From Desulfobacula sp. (GTDB lineage: Bacteria; Desulfobacterota; Desulfobacteria; Desulfobacterales; Desulfobacteraceae): 7,236 nt of DNA. Made by a program: the position numbers and the translations under genes. This document shows positions 1-6,040 of the stretch, in pieces (within the stretch, counting starts at the first letter, position 1; each line of letters opens with the position of its first letter). Under the pieces are notes generated by a model that was not told where the DNA came from, made no database searches, and was given only the letters and a program-made list of their open reading frames with translations. Where the stretch lies: the NCBI GenBank assembly GCA_027858355.1, contig JAQICW010000464.1, positions 1-7,236 on the forward strand, written 5' to 3'.

Positions 1-560
1 GGTTGATACCTGAGAGTTGGAAATCTTCTAACGTCAAAAATGTTTTAAAAAGATTAATACCAAAGAAAAGGTACACAAAAACACAAGTTCAAACATATGG
101 TAAAACACCAGTCTTTGAGCAAGGATCAGGGATACTGCTTGGTTTTCATAATGACACTCCAGGCTTTGAACCCACTATAGAAAACCCAATAATGATTTTT
201 GGAGACCACACTTGTATAACGCATCTTTCAATGAGACCTTTTGATATATCGCAAAATGTAATCCCAATTCAGGGAAAAACGCTTCCAACAATGTGGGTTT
301 ACTATGCGATTCAAGGGCTTCAAAAATTCCAAGAATACCGACGACATTGGTCAGAACTTATTGTTAAGAAAATAATTGTCCCTCCAAAATCAGTTTGCAA
401 TTCATTTGCTGAAGTTATAACTGCTAATTATGAGAAAAAAGAATTTAACAGTATCCAAAACAAAGAATTGGAGAGTATACGTGATACTTTACTCCCAAAA
501 CTGATATCTGGCGAAATTTCATTAGACACAAAGGAATCAGACCTGTTAAAGGTCATATAA
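1..560 (+). CDS. hsdS: Type I R-M specificity subunit HsdS, C-terminal part (5' end outside window)
   Basis: This is the DNA-recognition subunit of a type I R-M enzyme, which places HsdM (methylation) and HsdR (cleavage) on a split target site. The open frame enters from the window edge, with codons in phase from base 3, and ends at TAA 558-560, so the visible 185 residues are a fragment of a protein that is usually about 400-450 residues. Counting from base 3, residues 2-6 (IPESW) look like the usual opening of a target-recognition domain. GDHTCITHLSMRPF (67-80), the EYRRHWSEL stretch (111-119) and IIVPP (124-128) are typical of such domains. Residues 152-173 (NKELESIRDTLLPKLISGEISL) are the closing conserved helix that packs against the central helix. 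This is therefore the second target-recognition domain plus the distal conserved region. It is noticeably AT-rich compared with the next gene. The target sequence cannot be read from this. The family call is firm. Confidence 0.9.
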   Translation, partial: LIPESWKSSNVKNVLKRLIPKKRYTKTQVQTYGKTPVFEQGSGILLGFHNDTPGFEPTIENPIMIFGDHTCITHLSMRPFDISQNVIPIQGKTLPTMWVYYAIQGLQKFQEYRRHWSELIVKKIIVPPKSVCNSFAEVITANYEKKEFNSIQNKELESIRDTLLPKLISGEISLDTKESDLLKVI

Positions 561-582
561 TAAAAAAAATATTGCAATCTCC

Positions 583-586
583 GGAG
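583..586 (+). promoter_or_regulatory. Ribosome binding site of the AlbA_2/ATPase gene
   Basis: GGAG lies 5 bases before ATG 592 and supports that start. It sits in the 31-base gap after the hsdS stop, which is otherwise A/T-rich. No terminator is seen in this gap, consistent with co-transcription with hsdS. Confidence 0.65.
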
Positions 587-591
587 TCCTT

Positions 592-2553
592 ATGCTGGAA
601 ATTAAAAGTTTAGAAGACATCTCAGCCCTAAGTGAAAACTATGAGGTGGAGTGCAAGCTGGCGGCCGGAAAAGACGGTAAGGGCGAACTGCCAAAGGACT
701 TCTGGCCGACCTATAGTGCTTTTGCAAATTCCTATGGCGGGGATGTGATTCTTGGGTTAAAGGAAACAAAAAAAGGATTCAGACTTAACGGGATCAGCAA
801 TCTTCAAAAGGTTCTGGATGATCTTTGGAGTACCTTAAATGATCCTGGAAAAGTCAGCATCAACCTGTTGAAGGAAAAAGATGTCAAATCTTTAAAGGTT
901 GACGGGTGCAACCTGATTCAAATCTCTATCCCAAGGGCGTTAAGAAAGCAAAAACCGGTTTTCATCAATAATAATCCCCTAACCGGTACCTATAAACGGC
1001 GGAACACCGGTGATTTTCTTTGTGATCAGGAAACAATCAAACGAATGATGGCGGAACAGGTTGAGGAAAGCCGGGACATGGAACTACTCAAGGGATACGG
1101 CATTGAAGACATTGATTTTGAAAGTTTTAATGCCTATCGCCAGGTGTATATTAGCCGGGCACCGGATCATCCCTGGAATCAACTGGAGCCGCTTTTATTC
1201 TTGAAAAATATAGGTGCCTGGCGAAAGGACAGGGACACAGGTGCGGGTTCCTTAACCCGGGCAGGGCTTTTAATGTTTGGTCAGCTTCCTTCCATACAGG
1301 AAATTTTCCCCAATTATATGCTGGATTACCAGGAACGGCCCGAAGCAAAGACAGAAGCCAGATGGATAGACCGGCTAACCCTTGATGGGTCCTGGTCAGG
1401 GAATCTGTTTGATTTTTACAGGAAAGTCATCAAAAAGCTGACAGTTGACTTGAAAGTGCCTTTTAAGCTTGAAAAGGATCTTCGCCAGGACAATACCCTT
1501 GTTCACGATGCTTTGCGTGAGGCGCTGGTCAACAGCATTGTCCATGCGGATTATACGGATAGAGCCTCTGTATTAATTGTTAAACGGCCGGATATGTTTG
1601 GATTCAGAAACCCGGGATTGATGCGGGTGCCTAAAGAAATTGCCGTTCAGGGGGGAGACAGCGACTGCAGGAACCGGTTAATCCATCAAATGTTTAGATA
1701 CATTGGACTGGGCGAGCAGGCTGGCAGTGGTATTCCAAAAATTTTCCAGGGATGGGACAGTCAGCATTGGCGAAGCCCGGTGTTATATGAAAAAGAAAAG
1801 CCGTTTGACCAAACTCTATTGGAATTGAGAATGCTGGATCTTTTTCCTGAAAAAATCGTTACTGAGCTTCGACATCTGTTTGGCAGCACATTTGACAGTT
1901 TGTCCGACCTGGAAAGGTTGATACTGGCATCGGCGGCCACAGAGCAGGTCGTTACCCATCGAAGGATGACGGAAATTTCAACAGATCATACCCATGATCT
2001 GACACTGGCATTTCAACGTCTCATGAAGGCTAAGCTTCTTGAGTCAAACGGGCGTGGCCGGGGTACGGTTTACCACCTTCCGGGGCAAGCACTGCCCAGT
2101 GCAGATCAAACGTTTTCTGAAAGTACTGTTATGACCCTAGCAGAAAATGGTACTAGGGTCATAAGCTTGGGTCATAACACTGAGAGCTTGGGTCATAACA
2201 GGTACCGTGAATCAGGCTGCCTGATCATCAAAGATCTCGAAAAACCCTTGATAGACAACCTTGACAAATTATCGGAAGATATAGCAGACAGACTTATGAC
2301 CCAAGCGCAAAAAGCAAGGGATAAAAAAAGGCTGAACAAAAAAGCTATGGTTGATATTGTGCTTAAGGTTTGTGAGAATTATTACCTGACCCAGCAGGTC
2401 CTGTGCCGATTGGTAAACCGGGAATCAATTTCGTTCAGAAAGAATACCCTCAGACCCTTGCTTGATCAAGGGAAACTTGCGTTAGCCTTTCCCCAGACAC
2501 CCACTCACTCCAAGCAGGCATATACAACTGTCAACAGAGGTGGAAATGATTAA
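592..2553 (+). CDS. AlbA_2 (Schlafen-core-like) / GHKL-ATPase-like protein embedded in a type I R-M operon
   Basis: This 653-residue protein belongs to the COG2865-like group, which joins an AlbA_2 domain to a divergent ATP-binding domain; its biochemical role is not established. AlbA_2 covers about residues 14-140: E15, E20 and K22 in the ENYEVECK stretch, then FWPTYSAFANSYGGDVILGL (37-56). A GHKL-like ATPase region covers about 300-390, with LREALVNSIVHADY (308-321, E310 and N314 as in an N-box) and GSGIPKIF (378-385, glycine-rich box). Residues about 435-497 look like a winged helix closing on GRGRGTVYHLP. A repetitive linker follows (about 510-545; see the repeats at 2129-2306), then a C-terminal domain ending in FPQTPTHSKQAYTTV (633-647). 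There is no signal peptide or membrane segment, so the protein should be cytoplasmic. ATG 592 is supported by its RBS. The gene overlaps the hsdR start by 8 bases, implying coupled translation and a role linked to the R-M enzyme, such as regulation or added defence (inference). Unlike hsdR, it is intact. Confidence 0.88.
   Translation: MLEIKSLEDISALSENYEVECKLAAGKDGKGELPKDFWPTYSAFANSYGGDVILGLKETKKGFRLNGISNLQKVLDDLWSTLNDPGKVSINLLKEKDVKSLKVDGCNLIQISIPRALRKQKPVFINNNPLTGTYKRRNTGDFLCDQETIKRMMAEQVEESRDMELLKGYGIEDIDFESFNAYRQVYISRAPDHPWNQLEPLLFLKNIGAWRKDRDTGAGSLTRAGLLMFGQLPSIQEIFPNYMLDYQERPEAKTEARWIDRLTLDGSWSGNLFDFYRKVIKKLTVDLKVPFKLEKDLRQDNTLVHDALREALVNSIVHADYTDRASVLIVKRPDMFGFRNPGLMRVPKEIAVQGGDSDCRNRLIHQMFRYIGLGEQAGSGIPKIFQGWDSQHWRSPVLYEKEKPFDQTLLELRMLDLFPEKIVTELRHLFGSTFDSLSDLERLILASAATEQVVTHRRMTEISTDHTHDLTLAFQRLMKAKLLESNGRGRGTVYHLPGQALPSADQTFSESTVMTLAENGTRVISLGHNTESLGHNRYRESGCLIIKDLEKPLIDNLDKLSEDIADRLMTQAQKARDKKRLNKKAMVDIVLKVCENYYLTQQVLCRLVNRESISFRKNTLRPLLDQGKLALAFPQTPTHSKQAYTTVNRGGND
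2129..2164. repeat. Perfect 12-bp inverted repeat with 12-base loop, inside the AlbA_2 gene
   Basis: TTATGACCCTAG (2129-2140) is the exact reverse complement of CTAGGGTCATAA (2153-2164), with 12 bases between. In mRNA it would form a 12-bp stem. It encodes residues of the linker (VMTLAENGTRVIS, 513-525) between the winged-helix part and the C-terminal domain. No T-run follows, so it does not look like an intrinsic terminator. Each arm contains one copy of the 9-mer GGGTCATAA described in the cluster entry. Confidence 0.85.
2164..2200 (+). repeat. Tandem direct repeat, 16-base unit with 21-base period (SLGHN motif)
   Basis: AGCTTGGGTCATAACA occurs exactly at 2164-2179 and again at 2185-2200. 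The period is 21 bases, or seven codons, giving SLGHNTE-SLGHNRY (residues 525-538). Gain or loss of a unit would keep the reading frame, so linker length could vary among strains without inactivating the gene. From memory, related AlbA_2/ATPase proteins often carry short S-x-x-H-type repeats in this linker; this has not been checked. Confidence 0.85.
2536..2540 (+). promoter_or_regulatory. Ribosome binding site deciding the hsdR start
   Basis: AGAGG ends 5 bases before ATG 2546. An in-frame GTG at 2540 overlaps this purine run and so has no room for its own site, which makes ATG 2546 the better start. The site lies inside the last codons of the upstream gene, which stops at 2551-2553, as expected for translational coupling. 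Confidence 0.65.
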
Positions 2554-4282
2554 TGAAGATCAATTGGAACAATTATGTATATCCTGGTTCAAAGAAACCG
2601 GTTATCAAACAATCACCGGAAAACAGATTTCACCTGAAGGGAAAACACCTGAAAGAGGAAATTACAGGCAGGTAATTTTAAAGGAAAGGCTTGTTTCCCA
2701 ACTTAAAATAATTAATCCTGATATCCCGCCTCATTTGATTGAAGACGCTGCAAAAAGAATAGCAATCCTTGAAACCCAGGTGTTGACAAAAAACAATCAT
2801 ATTTTCCATAAATTTATGATTGAGGGGCTTTCTGTAGAATTTAATGAAAAAAAAGAAAATAAGACCGAGTATATAAAATTGATCGATTTTGATATAATTG
2901 AGAATAACCAGTTTCTGGTTGTTGATCAGTTCACTGTATCCGGGACAAAACATTTTCGACGCCCGGATCTTATCGTCTTTATTAATGGATTGCCAATTGC
3001 AGTGATTGAATTGAAAAATCCAGCAGATGAGAATGCCGATATCTGGGATGCGTATAACCAGCTGCAGACATATAAAGAAGAAATTTTAGACCTTTTTGTG
3101 TTTAATGAGGCATTGATCATCAGTGATGGATTGACAGCCCGGGTCGGTTCCCTCTCCGCAAGTAAAGAATGGTTCATGCCCTGGCGGACCATAAAAAATG
3201 AAAATGACAAACCAGATCTTGAGTATGAACTGGAAAAACTGGTTAAAGGTTTTTTTGACAAAGAATTACTGCTCGATTATTTAAGATATTTCATTCTTTT
3301 TGAACAGGATAACGATACCATTATTAAAAAGATAGCTGGGTATCATCAATTCCATGCGGTTCGGCAGGCAGTTCATGCCACTATCATTGCGGCAAAAGAA
3401 TCTGGGAAAGATGAAATTCAAGAAACCCGTGCTACATGGGGGAATAAGGTTGAAGAAGGTTCCAGAAAGGCGGGCATTGTCTGGCATACACAGGGTTCCG
3501 GAAAGAGCATTTCCATGGTCTGCTATGCGAGCAAACTTTTGACCAGCCCTGAAATGAAAAGCCCTACACTGGTAGTTGTAACAGATAGAAACAATCTTGA
3601 CGGCCAGCTGTTTAATACGTTTAAGATGGCAAGAGAAAACTTGAAACAGAGGCCTGTCCAGGCACAAGATCGCGACAACTTACGAGATATCCTTTCTTCA
3701 AGAACATCTGGTGGTATCGTCTTTTCCACCGTTCAAAAATTTGCCCTAATGACCGGAGAAGATAATCATCCTGTTTTAAGCAAACGAAATAATATAGTCG
3801 TTATATCGGATGAAGCACACAGAAGCCAGTATGGCGATAAGGCAAAACTGAATAAAAAAACAGGACAATATACTTTCGGATATTCCAAACATCTAAGAGA
3901 TGCATTGCCTGGTGCTACGTTTATCGGATTTACCGGAACGCCGCTTTCCCTCGAAGATAAAGATACCAGGGCTGTGTTTGGTGATTATGTCAGTATTTAT
4001 GATATCCAGGATGCTGTGGATGACGGTGCAACCGTTCCCATTTATTATGAATCCCGCCTTGCAAAACTGGATATCAACAAAGAAGAGATTGAAGACCTGA
4101 ACAAAGATGTTGAAGAAGTTTTTGAAGATGAAGAAGATCTTATTGAAAGAGAAAAAGTCAAAAGCAAATGGGCAACACTTGAGAAACTGGTCGGTTCAGG
4201 CCCCAGAATTGATCAGGTAGCAAAGGATCTGGTAGACCATTTCACAAGCAGAACAGACAGTTTTCCGGGAAAGGCCATAATT

Positions 4283-4288
4283 GTGCAT
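4283..4288 (+). other. Frameshift site in hsdR (probable 2-base loss in a TG repeat)
   Basis: The family expects ...GKAIIVCMSREICV here. The first frame gives GKAIIV and the second gives CMSREICV, and the two join if ATTGTGCATGAGC is restored to ATTGTGTGCATGAGC. That is loss of one TG from a TGTG run, a typical slippage event. A 1-base insertion would also explain the shift but would drop the cysteine. The exact base cannot be fixed without a close relative. Confidence 0.8.
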
Positions 4289-4922
4289 GAGCCGGGAAAT
4301 TTGTGTCAATATGTTTGATGCGATTATTGATCTAAAACCTGAATGGGCAGGTACCCTAAAAAAAGATAATAAAGAAAATCATGGATACTATGATCCTTTT
4401 AATGGCAGTATCCGGGTTGTAATGACCGGCAGTGCTTCAGATAAACAGAACCTTCAACAACACATTTATAATAAATCATCCAAAAAACATCTTGAGAAAC
4501 GATTCAAGGATGAAACAGATTCATTGAAAATTGTTATTGTCCGGGATATGTGGCTGACCGGATTTGATGTGCCTGCATGTCACACCATGTACGTCGATAA
4601 ACCCATGAAGGGTCACAATCTCATGCAAGCCATTGCCAGGGTGAATCGTGTTTTTAAAGATAAACCAGGCGGACTGGTTGTTGATTATATCGGCATCGCA
4701 AATGAACTTAAACTGGCCCTTAAAGTCTATACAGAAGCAAAGGGCCGAGGAGAACCAACCCTTAGCAATAGACAGGCATATGACATCCTGTTGGAAAAAA
4801 TGGATATTGCCAGAGGACTCTTCCACGGATTTGATTATAGTGATTATAAAACAAATGCATTGCAATTATTACCCCTTGCAATGAATCATATTTTGGGCCT
4901 GGAAGATGGAAAAAAACGATTT

Positions 4923-4925
4923 TGA
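4923..4925 (+). other. In-frame TGA in hsdR
   Basis: The frame reads HILGLEDGKKRF, then TGA, then DVVLNICKAFTLCGT, which is continuous HsdR sequence on both sides. In relatives I recall a leucine at this place, so TTA to TGA, a single-base change at 4924, is the simplest explanation. Restored codon number is 794. Confidence 0.85.
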
Positions 4926-5744
4926 GATGTTGTTTTAAATATCTGCAAAGCCTTTACCCTATGCGGTACAATCGATGACGTACAACCCCTTAAAAAAGAG
5001 ATTGCTTTCTTTTCAGCAGTGAAAGCCGCTATCAGCAAATACACAAGTATTGATAAAAAACGAACTGAAGCAGATAAAAGTTCAGCATTAAAACAGATCA
5101 TTGATAATGCTATTATGGCTGATGGCGTAGCAGATGTCTTTGAGCTGGCCGGACTTGAAAAACCCAACATCGGTCTTCTTTCCCAAGAATTTTTGGAAGA
5201 TGTCGGCAAGATGAAAACCAAGAATCTTGCTGTGGAATTATTGGAACGTCTCTTAAAGGACGAAATCAAGGCACGGATGAAAACTGATGTGGTTCAAGAG
5301 AAAAAATATTCCGACCGCCTTCTTGAAACACTCCGCAAATACAATAACCGAGCCATTGAAACGGCCCAGGTGATTGAAGAATTGATCCACATGGCCAAGG
5401 ATATGGCCAAAGATGATGAGATGGCTGAAAAATCAGGCCTGAACTCTGATGAAATCGCTTTTTATCGTGCATTGATTCAGAATGAAAGTGCGGTAAGGGA
5501 ATTAGGTGATAATAATCTCAGGGAACTTGCTAAAGAAGTTACTCAAAAGCTAAAAAAGAGTACTACTATTGACTGGCAGGTTCGAGACAGTGTTCGCGCC
5601 AAGTTGCGCATTTTGATTCGCAGAGCATTGAAACGATGGAAATATCCCCCTGATGGAGCAAAAGAAGCTGTGGAACTTGTACTGAAGCAAGCTGAGGCTT
5701 TATCCAATACCTGGAGCCGGTAAGTATTCAAATCTATACAACAA

Positions 5745-5774
5745 AAAATGCTGCGAATAAAACCGCAGATTTTT
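5745..5774 (+). terminator. Candidate intrinsic terminator after hsdR
   Basis: CTGCG (5751-5755) pairs with CGCAG (5764-5768) around an 8-base loop, and five T follow at 5770-5774. The A-run before the stem can extend pairing into the T-run past a one-base bulge. The stem is short, so strength is uncertain, but the place, 22 bases after the hsdR stop, suits the end of the operon. Confidence 0.45.
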
Positions 5775-5940
5775 GGACCATTAAAATTCAACTTTATTTT
5801 CTGACAATCTTAATCAAGCCCATTTTCCCAGATTCAACTCAAAAATATATAGATCACATTTTAGCAGAGTTCTAAAAATTTGTTTCCTGGATTTAGACGG
5901 CTATAAGATGTAACTCCAATATACAATAATGGGATTTTGA

Positions 5941-5970
5941 TTGATTTTATTATCCTCTTTCTCGTATAGT
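5941..5970 (+). promoter_or_regulatory. Candidate sigma-70-type promoter for the CHASE sensor gene
   Basis: TTGATT (5941-5946, 4 of 6 to TTGACA) and TATAGT (5965-5970, 5 of 6 to TATAAT) are 18 bases apart. Transcription would begin near 5977, leaving a leader of about 64 bases. Such matches arise by chance in AT-rich spacers, so this is tentative. Confidence 0.35.
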
Positions 5971-6028
5971 GGAATTCATCACTGATTAACAATGAAATTA
6001 AAAATACCAGATATTGTGGTTTAAATAA

Positions 6029-6033
6029 AAGGA
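6029..6033 (+). promoter_or_regulatory. Ribosome binding site of the CHASE sensor gene
   Basis: AAGGA lies 7 bases before ATG 6041. The next in-frame ATG, at 6101, has no comparable site, so 6041 is chosen. Confidence 0.6.
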
Positions 6034-6040
6034 ATAACCG

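Larger units (their letters stand above)
2129..2306. repeat. Cluster of five GGGTCATAA 9-mers in both orientations
   Basis: Exact copies lie at 2156-2164, 2169-2177 and 2190-2198 on + and at 2129-2137 and 2294-2302 on - (as TTATGACCC). The last one extends to a 13-base match: TTATGACCCAAGC (2294-2306) is the reverse complement of both 2165-2177 and 2186-2198. The + copies are read in different frames: 2156 gives R-V-I-S, while 2169 and 2190 give L-G-H-N. The likeness is thus at the nucleotide level. The cluster lies wholly within the linker-coding part of the AlbA_2 gene and allows mutually exclusive stems. Its function is unknown; it could be a protein-binding array, an mRNA structure or the footprint of template-switch mutation. 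Confidence 0.8.
2546..5723 (+). pseudogene. hsdR: Type I R-M restriction/translocase subunit HsdR, broken by a frameshift and a nonsense codon
   Basis: HsdR drives ATP-dependent DNA translocation and cuts unmodified DNA. Numbering from ATG 2546 with both lesions repaired, the gene spans 1059 residues, normal for the family. The N-terminal nuclease shows RPD (D141) and VIELK (E155, K157), a PD-(D/E)xK site. The helicase has Walker A TQGSGKS (315-321), DEAH (422-425) and FTGTP (462-466), then an acidic linker, VMTGSASD (626-633), WLTGFDVP (670-677) and motif VI QAIARVNR (695-702). The helical C-terminal domain ends in ALSNTWSR. Frame 2546-4285 is open, then shifts; the shifted product gains 10 foreign residues (HEPGNLCQYV) and stops at 4316-4318. 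The continuing frame, from 4284, stops at TGA 4923-4925 and resumes to TAA 5721-5723. The predicted natural product, about 590 residues, keeps the nuclease and ATP-binding motifs but lacks motifs V-VI and the C-terminal domain, so it should not translocate. Sequencing error is the main alternative. Confidence 0.88.
5724..6040. other. Non-coding AT-rich spacer between the R-M operon and the sensor gene
   Basis: No convincing gene is seen in these 317 bases on either strand. The spacer holds a candidate terminator near its start, a candidate promoter about 70 bases before the sensor gene, and that gene's ribosome binding site. I see no tRNA, no attachment site and no insertion-sequence end in it. 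Confidence 0.6.

Noticed and set aside
1982..2001. 8-bp hairpin CAGATCAT-ACCC-ATGATCTG
   Set aside because: It is perfect but short, lies in coding sequence (TDHTHDL), and shares nothing with the GGGTCATAA cluster. Stems of this size occur by chance.
2906..2920. 6-bp hairpin AACCAG-TTT-CTGGTT in hsdR
   Set aside because: Too short to mean anything within coding sequence, with no T-run.
4280..4290. Programmed ribosomal frameshift in hsdR
   Set aside because: There is no slippery heptamer, internal Shine-Dalgarno or downstream pseudoknot that I can see, and HsdR is not known to use one. A +1 shift would also omit the expected cysteine.
4521..4865. Antisense open frame of 114 codons within hsdR
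   Set aside because: It is a shadow of the conserved HsdR helicase segment on the + strand.
4923..4925. TGA as a selenocysteine codon in HsdR
   Set aside because: The position is not a redox or metal site in HsdR, no clear SECIS-like stem-loop follows, and the gene is also frameshifted upstream. A nonsense mutation or sequencing error is simpler.
4281..4925. Separate gene starting at TTG 4281 or ATG 4287
   Set aside because: The sequence is the middle of HsdR (motifs V and VI), begins mid-domain, and has no ribosome binding site at a suitable distance.
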